64,000 nucleotides of DNA from Lewinellaceae bacterium (lineage in GTDB: Bacteria > Bacteroidota > Bacteroidia > Chitinophagales > Saprospiraceae), in NCBI GenBank assembly GCA_020636435.1, contig JACJXX010000001.1, forward strand, positions 4,357,001 through 4,421,000, written 5' to 3'. Position 1 is the first letter of the stretch, and every line of letters begins with the position of its first letter. Position numbers and translations under genes: made by a program. The notes below the pieces were generated by a model. That model was not told the DNA's origin. It worked only from the letters and a program-made list of their open reading frames with translations, and searched no databases. Below, piece after piece: positions 43,493 to 52,537 of the stretch.

Positions 43493-43739
43493 CTAAACCC
43501 ATTTAATAATTCCAGTGGTTTGACCTTCGGGGCCGTAATCGGCTGCTTGACTTTAAATCCAATTTGTCCAACCATAGATTGTACCCAGCTGTTTTCAGTT
43601 TTTCATAAACTACCATAACCGATTCTTTGTCCTCTCGGGCATGGCAGAGAAAAATCCAGTTTTGCTTTTTGTTGGACAGGAAAGAGATAATTTTCAGGAA
43701 GTTACAAAATTCCCTCTCCTTGGAAAATATAGAAATCAC
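43493..43739 (-). pseudogene. Truncated TIR-domain fragment joined to a diverged SPFH-gene copy
   Basis: A GTG at 43739 overlaps the stop of the 787-aa gene (GTGA). The reading frame encodes NWIFLCHAREDKESVMVVYE and then KLKTAGYNLWLDKLDL, the first strand, BB-loop and start of a TIR domain, then fails. From 43565 down to 43493 the DNA is 65/73 identical to 44886-44958, inside the 787-aa gene, read in another frame here. So the 3' half is a piece of a paralogous SPFH gene. It is the relic of a second, related locus. Confidence 0.75.
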
Positions 43740-46099
43740 CCGTGCTCGTCATCCTTCCCTGACTCCTCCTCCGGGATTTCAATCACATCGTCTATCTCAT
43801 CACCCTTGTCCGGAGCGGCAATTTGTTTACTACTTCCATTGTTTTTGAGGATTTCCAGCAGTTCATCCAGGTCATTACCCTCGGGTTCTTCCTGATCCAG
43901 CAGATTGTCCTCGATTTGATTGTGCACTTCATCGAACTGGCTTTCAAAGTTCTCGATCTTTCTTTTCAGTTCTTCCGCTTCTTCGGAATTAGCGAGTTCC
44001 GGAATGCTCTTGATCTGTTTGTATTGTTCGATCAGGGAATTCAGCTCCGCGGATTTTACGCTGGCCAGGGCCAGGGAGGTCTCCTTTTCGATATTCATTT
44101 TATTGTCATGTGTTTCCAGTGCTTTTTGTAGCCGGTCGTACCGCTTTTTCTCGATTTGAGTAGCATCACGGGTAATGGAAATCACTTCTATGATCAGGCC
44201 GAAGGTCTTTGCAATAATTGGAACCAGCAGCAGGTTGGACAATTCTGTCAACTTCTGTATGTCCATGTAAGTTTTAAAGATGATCTCATCGCTTCTAGAC
44301 ACATTAAGCGTATTGACAATGTGATCTTTCAGCAAGCCATCGATCTGTTCAACTACCTCCTCGACAGATCCGAATTGCTTGGACTGAAACTGGTGCCAGC
44401 CATTGGGGTGAACGCCTTTGATCTGATATTTGACCTTAAAGGATACTGCTTCTCCATTACCGCCTTCTTTGAAGGGGAAGGTATCAAACTGGAAGTTGTA
44501 AAATTTACTTTGCAATTCGTAGAAGCGCTTGGTAATATCGGTATCCAGTATTTTTGGTAATACCATGATTTCGGTTGCAAAGAATTCGTCCCGTAACTTT
44601 TGAGTTACGGAAGCAATGATCTCTTCCTCCACGGTTTGGGTATCACCCAATTCTTCATTCACGTTTTTAAACCGGATATAATATCGCTCGGGATCGGTAT
44701 GGTCGATGACCTGTTTCACGCCTTCTACTACCTTTTCCTTCATCTTATCGGTGATATCCACCTGTGGGTTGATGTACTTTTCAATTTGGGTCAGGTCGGC
44801 AATGCGCCCTCTTACCGTTACTTTCAATTTCACTTTGATGCGGGTATCGAGGGTAGTAAAGTCTTCATTTTCTCCTACCTCAAAGCTAAACCCGTTTAAT
44901 AATTCCAGTGGTTTGACCCTGGGGATCGTGATCAACTGCTTGACTTTAAATCCAATTTCTTCGGCGGCGTCTACCATCATTCCTTTTACTCCGTAATCAT
45001 CAAAGGTTTCATTTTTTTCCTCGTAAGAAAGGATCAGTTCCAGATACGGCTTTCCAAACAGGGCCGTTCGGGTAAAACTTTCGAGCTTTCTCTTCACCCA
45101 TTCTTCCAAATTTTCGATACCACTGCTTTTAAACTTTCCCAGGTCATCAATATTCATGATCAGGTCATGCTTCACCTGGATGGTGCAGTCTTTCAGCTTG
45201 CATTCCACATCGTAATCATTGAGGATAAACTCCTTTTCCGAATCCGATACTATTTCTTCCGTCTGAATAGAAAAGTGGGCGAGCTTTCTCCCTTCAGGGA
45301 CTAATGCTTCTTCCAGCCTGCGGCTCAGTTTCTTTTTCAGGGCCTCCGTGTCTTTAAGGAATTCCCCGAGTTTTACTTCAGTAGAGAATGTCTTTTTGAC
45401 CGTTTTGTAGACCAGCGACTTCAACTCGCCCCGTTCTTCAAACCTGAGAATGGCTTTAATTTTATGATCGGGGTCAATTTCGAGCAGCGCTTTGTATTTC
45501 ACTTTAAGTCCAGGGTCATAATCACTGACGAAAACTTCCTTAAAGTCCTCGTCGACCGTAATGGATTCGAGTTCATCTTCGTACCTCGGAGCGATATGGG
45601 CATTGAACTTCAAACCGGCCGAATCCATGATCCTGTTCTGTAAATACTTTACGAGGTTGCCTGTAGTCTTATAGAAGTCTTCAAAGAAAATGGCGGCTGT
45701 TTCAAACTTGTTATCGATGAATTCCCGGATGTGTTTACCGATCAGCCGTTCGAGTTTTTTCTGAGGATACTCTCCGTTGCCATCGAACAATCCCTCAACC
45801 AGTTTTTCCATATTTTCCGGAGGGCAGGAAACCTTATATGTGATATTGAGATACAAGGAGTTCAGCGAGCTGAAATCTTCAATTTCCAGGTTATCCAGAG
45901 TCCCCTTACAAATTACATCACTATAGACGAGATAATATCGGTATTTCCCGAAGGGTTTCGTATACCGGGCCACCGTACCTCTTCGTTCATCAAGTGTGAT
46001 TACTTTTTTGTCTCCAGCCTGGTGTTTCAGAGATTTTCTGGATGATAACCGTCTTACAATTCCTTCCAGTTCGTATTTGGGTTCAAAAGTACTGCTCAT
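43736..46099 (-). CDS. Protein with five SPFH/band-7-like units and C-terminal coiled coil
   Basis: 787 residues, no signal peptide. I see five successive units of about 90 residues (roughly 84-171, 198-282, 298-393, 420-517, 553-643). Each starts with a KVKYK/LNITYKV-type strand, then an amphipathic helix, then closes with a strand such as GLKFNAHIAP, GRKLAHFSIQ, GFKVKQLITIP, FFATEIMVLP or FGLIIEVISI. That is the layout of SPFH/band-7 (flotillin-like) domains. Residues 645-735 are a charged coiled coil, and the tail is acidic. It ends the operon, overlapping the 859-aa gene by 4 bases (ATGA). A membrane-associated ring or scaffold is a reasonable guess; there is no enzyme motif. Confidence 0.8.
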   Translation of the reverse strand: MSSTFEPKYELEGIVRRLSSRKSLKHQAGDKKVITLDERRGTVARYTKPFGKYRYYLVYSDVICKGTLDNLEIEDFSSLNSLYLNITYKVSCPPENMEKLVEGLFDGNGEYPQKKLERLIGKHIREFIDNKFETAAIFFEDFYKTTGNLVKYLQNRIMDSAGLKFNAHIAPRYEDELESITVDEDFKEVFVSDYDPGLKVKYKALLEIDPDHKIKAILRFEERGELKSLVYKTVKKTFSTEVKLGEFLKDTEALKKKLSRRLEEALVPEGRKLAHFSIQTEEIVSDSEKEFILNDYDVECKLKDCTIQVKHDLIMNIDDLGKFKSSGIENLEEWVKRKLESFTRTALFGKPYLELILSYEEKNETFDDYGVKGMMVDAAEEIGFKVKQLITIPRVKPLELLNGFSFEVGENEDFTTLDTRIKVKLKVTVRGRIADLTQIEKYINPQVDITDKMKEKVVEGVKQVIDHTDPERYYIRFKNVNEELGDTQTVEEEIIASVTQKLRDEFFATEIMVLPKILDTDITKRFYELQSKFYNFQFDTFPFKEGGNGEAVSFKVKYQIKGVHPNGWHQFQSKQFGSVEEVVEQIDGLLKDHIVNTLNVSRSDEIIFKTYMDIQKLTELSNLLLVPIIAKTFGLIIEVISITRDATQIEKKRYDRLQKALETHDNKMNIEKETSLALASVKSAELNSLIEQYKQIKSIPELANSEEAEELKRKIENFESQFDEVHNQIEDNLLDQEEPEGNDLDELLEILKNNGSSKQIAAPDKGDEIDDVIEIPEEESGKDDEHG

Positions 46100-48675
46100 G
46101 ATTTAATGTTTAAATATTTACGGATCTGGATTCTTTTAAAATTGCTCTGGAGCCTTTTTAAGGACTGATACCGCTGTAGCACCAGTTCCCGGCTTTCCAG
46201 CAGTTCCTTTCTGGCCGCAGTATTAGTTGGAGAAGCCTTACTCAGATTTTTGAGATAATAGCTTGCTGCCTGAGTGTAATCCTCTAAGCGGCTTGACCAG
46301 AAATGCATTAGTGATTCTTGCGTTTCCGTATCGGTTATTTCGATCACCGACCGGATCAGGCAATCAGAAATAGCATCCAAAATTTCGAGGTCCTCTTCAT
46401 CTGTTTGATCATTTTTCCAGGTTAGAATTGCATACCAGGCTTCGAGCAATTCAGCTTTGAACCCCAGCAGGTCGTTGGTTATTGATTTAAACAAGGCTAT
46501 TTCCTTGCCTTTAGGAATATTCCTGAGCTGGTAAAAGACGCGAGTGATGCCAGGATGAAACAACCAGGAGAGCACCTGGGTGATTTTCTCCTTAGTAACC
46601 TTCTTATCTTCATCTAATGTTGCGAATAAAAAATACCTGGATGGGAAAAGGCCATAAAATCCGAAAGGGAAATTTTGAGTGATGAGAATACAGTAATCCA
46701 CAATAAATCGAAGACCGTAGTGATTTGCCGGGGAATAGTTATCGACAGGTAGTTCCTGGGTTGGCACCCAATCCTGGATGACATCGAAAAAATCGTAGAT
46801 CCTTACGCCAATATGCCTGGCCAGTCTGACCAGGAAATTGTAGCTATCCTCTTTGGCCTCAGTTTTGCCCTCATTCAGGAGCCTCCTGATCCAGTAAAAT
46901 TTATTGAAATTTGGCGAAAAGCGGAGCTGTTCGGTCAATTCCTTTACCACTCCCCGGTAGTTGGCCTCCATCAGGGTGTCCAGATAACTATGGACCACTT
47001 CTTTCAGGTTCTGATCATTTAACATGGCGTCGATCAATAAAGAGAACCGGGCCATAGAGTTGCTCCTGACCACCCCAAGCAACTGCTTTTCATTGAGTTG
47101 CTGGATAAGTTCTTCCAGGGAGCAATTCAGGTCAATTTTATATTGATCAGGATTTGCGATGCTCAACGATATTTCCCACAGTAAGCGCACATTGTTGTGC
47201 TGAGAATTATTCGACAGCTTCTTCAACAATAAATCAATGAGGTTGTGGATGATCTGCGAATTGCTGGACAAATCGAACAACAAACCCGAATCTAAAATGG
47301 AATCTACCTTATGACGGATGTAAAAACTGTGGCTCTCCTCGAAGAATTTCTTGAGTACGATCCTGGCATTGGGGTCTATAAAATCTATGACCTCAGAATC
47401 GTAGTTTTCAGAATAAACTTTACCGATGCCACAATTAATCAGAATAGCATCCGGCCTTTCATTCCAGGTTTCTATTAACTTCTGCTTTTTTTTCTTTGAC
47501 TTATTCACACGGTCGAGAAGGAGCAAGACTACCCTTTCAAAGTCTTCCTGAGTCAGGCCAGGGAAAAAAGTAACGACGTATAAGACAATTTTTTCAAGGT
47601 GTTCCTTTTCATTTATCAACTCCATGATCTTGCCTGCCTCTTCTTTGGAAATATCAATGGTCGTTGGCCCCGGAAGATTCCACACCGGGAAGTGCATCTT
47701 ATCCTGCCGCTCGTATTCGTAAATGCTTTTGATCAAATACTCTGTGCTTATCGATAAAATCACCATCGTTTGTTTATCGGCAAGCGTATCCTTTAGCGTT
47801 TCGGATACGGAATAGTCCATGCTAATGATGGAATTGAAAAAAGGAGTTGACTTAACGTCTACAATGATGATATTCCCTTGCCCGCCACCAATAGGCTGGT
47901 CCAGAAAGTTATCCAGCACCAGGTTGGTGTGGTCTCGGTTTCGGCCCAATAGGACCTGCTTTACGGAATACTGACCGGCGGGAGAGTGGAAGGCCAAATG
48001 GCGAGCCGCGTCATAGGCTGTTTTCTCGTCTGTACAGTTCAGAAGGACTACCCTTCTCTCCTGGAGCAGCTCATACTGCTCCCGTAACATCTCTGGAGTA
48101 ACGAATTGAGGTAGATGCTCCGGAGCTTTAGACAAAGGGATAGAGGGGTCTTTAAATTGCTTCTCTGGTTGTGACGATTCTTCTTTGGGGGCCATTGAAC
48201 CCTGAAAGATCACATTACCTGCCTGGCCGATAAAGGTATCAGATTTGATTTTATCCAGATACTCGGCTGTCTGAGAGGCCTTACTTTGTCGGCCGTCCTC
48301 CGGAGGATTTGCCCCTTTTTTTTGTTCTCCAGGGGCGGGAGAGGCCTTCTGGCCTTCAGTCACTTTCGCTTCCTGAGGTAATTCTTCCGAAACAATTTCC
48401 TCTGCTGGGTCAGGATCAAGAGCCTCCGGTTCTACGGGCGCAGGCTCTTCAGTTCCACTCTCTTTTGATTCCTGGCTATCGCTTTCCATTTCTGGCTCTT
48501 CTTTATCAGTAGGTAGCGCACCGGTGTCTGTAGGTTCTGATAGACCATCATCGGCCAGGCCGGCCGCATTGTCATCCTCCTTTTTTTCGGCACTTTCTTC
48601 GCTTTCCGGCTGGTCAGAATTCAAAGATTCAGAAGTGTTCTCCTCAATGATGTTGTCTTTATTTTTCTCTTCCAT
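46096..48675 (-). CDS. 859-aa protein: acidic linker, TFIGQ motif, degenerate NTPase-like core
   Basis: I do not recognise the full-length family. Residues 1-140 are Glu/Pro/Ser-rich and disordered. Residues 145-155 carry SDTFIGQAGNV, shared with the TIR protein encoded next door. From about 205, RRVVLLNCTDEKTAYDAARHLA sits where a P-loop would be but lacks the G-x4-GK pattern. NIIIVDV then looks like a Walker B strand, and TMVILSISTEYL like a following strand. The rest (about 360-859) is all-helical. It may be an inactive STAND-like sensor or scaffold. It lies 11 bases after the TIR gene and overlaps the SPFH gene by 4 bases. Confidence 0.75.
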   Translation of the reverse strand: MEEKNKDNIIEENTSESLNSDQPESEESAEKKEDDNAAGLADDGLSEPTDTGALPTDKEEPEMESDSQESKESGTEEPAPVEPEALDPDPAEEIVSEELPQEAKVTEGQKASPAPGEQKKGANPPEDGRQSKASQTAEYLDKIKSDTFIGQAGNVIFQGSMAPKEESSQPEKQFKDPSIPLSKAPEHLPQFVTPEMLREQYELLQERRVVLLNCTDEKTAYDAARHLAFHSPAGQYSVKQVLLGRNRDHTNLVLDNFLDQPIGGGQGNIIIVDVKSTPFFNSIISMDYSVSETLKDTLADKQTMVILSISTEYLIKSIYEYERQDKMHFPVWNLPGPTTIDISKEEAGKIMELINEKEHLEKIVLYVVTFFPGLTQEDFERVVLLLLDRVNKSKKKKQKLIETWNERPDAILINCGIGKVYSENYDSEVIDFIDPNARIVLKKFFEESHSFYIRHKVDSILDSGLLFDLSSNSQIIHNLIDLLLKKLSNNSQHNNVRLLWEISLSIANPDQYKIDLNCSLEELIQQLNEKQLLGVVRSNSMARFSLLIDAMLNDQNLKEVVHSYLDTLMEANYRGVVKELTEQLRFSPNFNKFYWIRRLLNEGKTEAKEDSYNFLVRLARHIGVRIYDFFDVIQDWVPTQELPVDNYSPANHYGLRFIVDYCILITQNFPFGFYGLFPSRYFLFATLDEDKKVTKEKITQVLSWLFHPGITRVFYQLRNIPKGKEIALFKSITNDLLGFKAELLEAWYAILTWKNDQTDEEDLEILDAISDCLIRSVIEITDTETQESLMHFWSSRLEDYTQAASYYLKNLSKASPTNTAARKELLESRELVLQRYQSLKRLQSNFKRIQIRKYLNIKS

Positions 48676-48686
48676 AATTCAGGAGG

Positions 48687-49301
48687 TTATTTCTTGTTCT
48701 TCTGGCTTATAGTTACGTTTTGAACCTGTCCGATAAAGGTTTTCGCCTTCACTTTTCCCCGATAGATCGTATTTTGCTGCAGCATATCTTTTGTATCGTT
48801 TTTTCCCTGGCCTTCCCGGCTGCCAGGGAGAGGTGTTATCCGGCTTTTGGCACCTGAAAGACTGGCTGAAAGCTTGTCAAGTGATACTGCAATATCCAGG
48901 TATGCTTCGTCCTCATTATCCCAGGAAGTAATGGCTTTTCCATCTTTGGGCACTGCCTGGTATCTACCGATCCAGAGCTTTTGCCAAATACAGGGACGCA
49001 GGATAACCGGAACGATTATAGCCTCTTGGTTTACGGCCCTTGCGAGGGCCTTTTCCATTTCTACATCATGGATATATTGGGAGGCCAGGGCATCGGAACT
49101 GATCAGGAATAATATGACGTCCGCTTTTTTCAGTTTCTGAACAATGGTATGGTTCCAATCCGATCCGGCCAATATTTGCCGGTCTTCCCATATTACCATG
49201 CGTCCCGTTTCTGTTAAAGGCGTCAAATGGGTGAGCAATTTTTTTTTGCTGGCCTCATCCTGATGAGAATAGGACAGAAAGACGTTTATTGTTTTATCCA
49301 T
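48687..49301 (-). CDS. TIR-domain protein (TIR_2 type) with C-terminal TFIGQ motif
   Basis: 204 residues, cytosolic. TIR domain 1-140: INVFLSYSHQDE (first strand), MVIWEDRQILAGSDWN (BB-loop), ADVILFLISSDALASQYIHD, and VEMEKALARA, where Glu81 is at the place of the catalytic Glu of NAD-cleaving TIRs. VILRPCIW and AVPKDGKAITSW are the typical TIR_2 ending. A linker leads to KTFIGQVQNVTIS (187-199), which recurs in the neighbouring 859-aa protein. NADase activity is plausible from the family but not shown. It is the second gene of the operon, 21 bases after the DUF4407 gene. Confidence 0.9.
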   Translation of the reverse strand: MDKTINVFLSYSHQDEASKKKLLTHLTPLTETGRMVIWEDRQILAGSDWNHTIVQKLKKADVILFLISSDALASQYIHDVEMEKALARAVNQEAIIVPVILRPCIWQKLWIGRYQAVPKDGKAITSWDNEDEAYLDIAVSLDKLSASLSGAKSRITPLPGSREGQGKNDTKDMLQQNTIYRGKVKAKTFIGQVQNVTISQKNKK

Positions 49302-49322
49302 GATATTCTCCGGGTTATTATT

Positions 49323-51521
49323 TTACTTTTCATCCTTCTTTTCCTCCGGAAGTTGTTCTTCAGGAATGGTATCCCTTTGGGGTAAAGTAACCGGTTCGAT
49401 CTTTTGGGGAAGGCTTTTCAATGTGTCTGGTATCGTCGGGGCGGGGCGAGGCAGTTCTTCCGACGGCTTTTCTTCGACCGGGGAGAATGGCATGGAATCC
49501 GGAGGAGTCGCTGTGGCAGGCTCGTCTATTTTTTCTTCCTCTCTTTCCGAAATTGCAGTATCAGGCTCAGCAACCTCCCTTTCCAGGAGAGTCGAGGGGG
49601 TGCGCTTTGTTGACTCCTTTTGTGGCACCCTGCTGCCACCCCTCTCATCCCTTTGAAGTTTGGGAGCATTCTTCTGCGGGGATGCTTTTGGGATATCGAA
49701 GGATACTTCTGCCTCACTGGACTCTTTCAAAAAAGCATTTGAATCCTCTTGGCCACTCCCGACAGTGGCACCGTCGATAACGTCAGGTGCGGACATGGGC
49801 GCCGGGGCTGCCTCATTTTTCTGCCCAATCAGCTTGTCATTGGCCATCTCCCCACGTACTTGTTGGCCATCATCTGATAAAAAATAAGAAGTGCCGAAAG
49901 CAGTGGCCGTGATCATGCCCATTATTCCAGCTGCTATAACAGCTCTTTTGAGGGTAAAAACTGAACTCGGCTCTTCAAATAGCCCTTCGTCAGACCAGTA
50001 GAGTTTATTCCCTTCCCTATGCAGAGTTGGTGCCGGGCTAGCATTCATATATTCACCTGGGGCGTTAAAAAGTTTCTCGGCGTACTCATCTTTATTGGAT
50101 TCAAATTTTTTCTTTTCCAGTTCGCGAATGTGGCCCAGGCTTTTTTGGAGATATTCTTCTTTTAGCCGGGCTTTGTCATCATAAAATTTCCGGAGTGTTT
50201 CTTTTTCTTTTGAAAGATAATAGGAGTCGATCTCAAAGAATCCGCTCATCTTGGTTTGGATGAGGTCTTTATTGGACAAAGGTTTTTCGTACTCGGCGAG
50301 AAGCTGGTCGTACAGCGTCTCATTGGAAATCAATTTCACGAAGATGGGGGCCGTCTCAATAGCGACGAACAAAAGAAAGATCAGTGTGCTCGCCCACCAT
50401 ATCACTTCATTCTCTTCCTTTCTTTTTAGGTCCTCCAGAGCTTTTAATCTGGCCAGCAGACCCGTGAAGCTCTCATTGAGCATGTTCCTCTTTGCTTTGA
50501 GCTTTTCGATTTCGTCTTTATTCCTTGCGATTGTTTCTCCATTCTTCCCGATCCTTTCCTTTACAATGGCCCCAATTGATCCTTTTTCAAACTGGAGTAT
50601 AGAATCGCGTTCATGAAAACTTTCCTCTCCGCCCGCCAGTCGTCTTTGATACACTTCAAGGTCTTCCTTCAACCCTGGGAGAGATTTATCTATGTTTTCA
50701 ATTTGAATTTTCAGGCGGTATATATCTCTTTCCAATTCCTTGATTTGCCGCTTTTTATTGCCATTATTTAGGTTATCTGGGTCATTCTCCAATTCTCTTC
50801 TCAACTGCTTGAGGAGATTCCTTTTTATCCCGGAATCCCGATAAGCGGCGCTCCGCTGATTCTGAAACTGTTGGATATTATTCATGAGTTTTCTTACCCT
50901 GGGTGAGAGCTCATTCTTTAAAGAATCTAATTCCTTTTTTGCTTCCACCTTTAAAAACTCAGCGCTTTTGATAAATTCGGAATTGTAGGGGTCCTTCCTT
51001 AATGTATCTGCTTCTTGTTTGAGCTGGCGATTTTCTTTTGCTAAAGAATCGATCTTTTCTTCCAGGAAGATAGTTTGGGCTTCGGCAGACTCTGGCAACT
51101 GTACCTCTATCTCCGTTCTGAAAATTTCCATTTCGAGCGGTTTGGAGATAACAAAAGCAAAGAGCAGGGCCAGAAAGATCCTTGGTGAAGCATGTAGTAG
51201 TTCCTTTTTCCAATCCCCTATTTTTCTCATGGAAGAAACTATATACCTATCGAGGTTAAAGATCATAAAAGCCCATACCACCCCAAATGCCATGCAAATG
51301 AAAATTGCAGGAATCGTTACCGATCCAACCTGAAGACTTTTCACAAAAGTGCTGGTGGCAAAGCTTGCAGAGATGAATGCCAGAAAAGAGGTAAAGAATA
51401 TAGCACCGCCGATACCGACGAATTTCGTTAGCTCAGTGCCTCGATAGGAGGGGGGGATTTCTTCGATTATTCTTTTGTTTGCACCTGAACATGTAATGAA
51501 AAACCTGGATAAAAAAGACAT
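49323..51521 (-). CDS. DUF4407-type membrane protein with long coiled coil
   Basis: 732 residues. The N-terminus FFITCSGANKRIIEEIPPSY, then ELTKFVGIGGAIFFTSFLAF and VVWAFMIFNLDRYIVSS, is the DUF4407 signature. Membrane segments are at about 33-56, 67-90, 112-128, 373-397 and 526-548. Between the third and fourth lies a long coiled coil (140-370). The C-terminal 180 residues after the last helix are Pro/Glu/Ser-rich and disordered. As first gene of the operon it would put the system in the inner membrane. Possible role: effector or membrane anchor for the TIR partner (inference). Confidence 0.85.
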   Translation of the reverse strand: MSFLSRFFITCSGANKRIIEEIPPSYRGTELTKFVGIGGAIFFTSFLAFISASFATSTFVKSLQVGSVTIPAIFICMAFGVVWAFMIFNLDRYIVSSMRKIGDWKKELLHASPRIFLALLFAFVISKPLEMEIFRTEIEVQLPESAEAQTIFLEEKIDSLAKENRQLKQEADTLRKDPYNSEFIKSAEFLKVEAKKELDSLKNELSPRVRKLMNNIQQFQNQRSAAYRDSGIKRNLLKQLRRELENDPDNLNNGNKKRQIKELERDIYRLKIQIENIDKSLPGLKEDLEVYQRRLAGGEESFHERDSILQFEKGSIGAIVKERIGKNGETIARNKDEIEKLKAKRNMLNESFTGLLARLKALEDLKRKEENEVIWWASTLIFLLFVAIETAPIFVKLISNETLYDQLLAEYEKPLSNKDLIQTKMSGFFEIDSYYLSKEKETLRKFYDDKARLKEEYLQKSLGHIRELEKKKFESNKDEYAEKLFNAPGEYMNASPAPTLHREGNKLYWSDEGLFEEPSSVFTLKRAVIAAGIMGMITATAFGTSYFLSDDGQQVRGEMANDKLIGQKNEAAPAPMSAPDVIDGATVGSGQEDSNAFLKESSEAEVSFDIPKASPQKNAPKLQRDERGGSRVPQKESTKRTPSTLLEREVAEPDTAISEREEEKIDEPATATPPDSMPFSPVEEKPSEELPRPAPTIPDTLKSLPQKIEPVTLPQRDTIPEEQLPEEKKDEK

Positions 51522-51894
51522 AGGAATAGGTGATTTGGATAGCGCCTAACAAATGACTCGCCAAAACTATTAACTTTATATAATATTTATATCGCCAGTT
51601 TTGACTAATTTCCGGTCCTCAATTTTGAGGATGCCGGAATAGCAATTCCAATGTGATTTTAGATTCGCATCTTTTGATTATGCCTTTTTCGACCAGGGTG
51701 AAAAGAGGTGTTTCCCGTAGAATTCGTTAACGATGAACGTTCGGGAATTGAGAAACACTATAAGGGGAAAAGGAAATAATACCCACCAAAAAATTATTGC
51801 ATTTGGAAATAAGGCGGTGTTGTTTAATTTCCCTTGTAAAGAGGGGTACGGAATTATGCCAGATTCATTGACTGCAACGCCCTGAGTCCGCCCT
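51522..51894. other. AT-rich leader of the TIR/SPFH operon
   Basis: About 370 bases between the pentapeptide-repeat gene and the DUF4407 gene. A hairpin CCGG-CCTCAA/TTGAGG-CCGG lies at 51612-51636, and a strongly AT-rich block (TATAAATATTATATAAAGTTAA on minus) follows. No gene is seen; small minus frames at 51678-51986 are not protein-like. Confidence 0.55.
51562..51569 (-). promoter_or_regulatory. Possible -7 element of the operon promoter
   Basis: TAGTTTTG on minus fits TAnnTTTG and lies about 40 bases before the DUF4407 start, preceded by a very AT-rich tract. No clear TTTG is seen 19-21 bases further up, so support is partial. Confidence 0.35.
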
Positions 51895-52467
51895 TCACTC
51901 CACCTCAATCCCATATTTGCCCAACAACCCAGCCAGGCCGCCGGCGGAGAATTTCGCTTTGCGCAAACGATTCCTTTCAGGATCAATGATGAAATCGTGA
52001 GCGGACCGGAAGTCGGCTTTTTCCAGGATGGTATGCTCGAATATGGCGCCGCTTAAGTTGCAATACTCAAAGGACGAGCCCGTCAGGTCCGCTTCGGTAA
52101 AATCTACTTCCTGGAGGCGGCAGTCCTTGAATGCGGTGTTTTTCATCGGCCGCTGATAGAAGGAGGACAAGTCGAGCTGGCACCCCTCGAAGTTTGCGGA
52201 AAACAACAACTCGTTGCAGTGTTCAAAATGCAGCCCCAACATTTTGCACCCTCTGAACCGTACGCTCCTCAAAGTGGTGTTGGCCAGGTTGGCCATGCTC
52301 AGGCCGCTGTTCAGGAATTCGCATTCTACAAAATTCATTCCCGACAAATCTGAATTTGAAAAATCGCAGCTGATAAAGGTGCATTCTTCATAGGCGCCTT
52401 TGGGCAGGGCTTTGTGCGTGTAGTCTTTTTCTTTGAATTCCTGGCCTTCCGTGAAAGATTTGCTCAT
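51895..52467 (-). CDS. Pentapeptide-repeat protein
   Basis: A 190-residue soluble right-handed quadrilateral beta-helix. A(D/N)LxX-type repeats run from about residue 25 to 160 (CTFISCDFSNSDLSGMNFVE, ANLANTTLRSVRFRGCKMLG, CRLQEVDFTEADLTGSSFEY, CNLSGAIFEHTILEKADFRS). The arrangement resembles QnrB/McbG-type proteins in length and in having two repeat blocks with an interruption near YQRPMK (about 107). Qnr-like proteins shield gyrase, but no such role can be read here. Confidence 0.9.
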   Translation of the reverse strand: MSKSFTEGQEFKEKDYTHKALPKGAYEECTFISCDFSNSDLSGMNFVECEFLNSGLSMANLANTTLRSVRFRGCKMLGLHFEHCNELLFSANFEGCQLDLSSFYQRPMKNTAFKDCRLQEVDFTEADLTGSSFEYCNLSGAIFEHTILEKADFRSAHDFIIDPERNRLRKAKFSAGGLAGLLGKYGIEVE

Positions 52468-52537
52468 AGTCGCGGTACGTTATAGTGTGAGAAGGAATGT
52501 AATGGTTTTCCCGCCGGGCTTCTGCCGTTTTTTCCAC

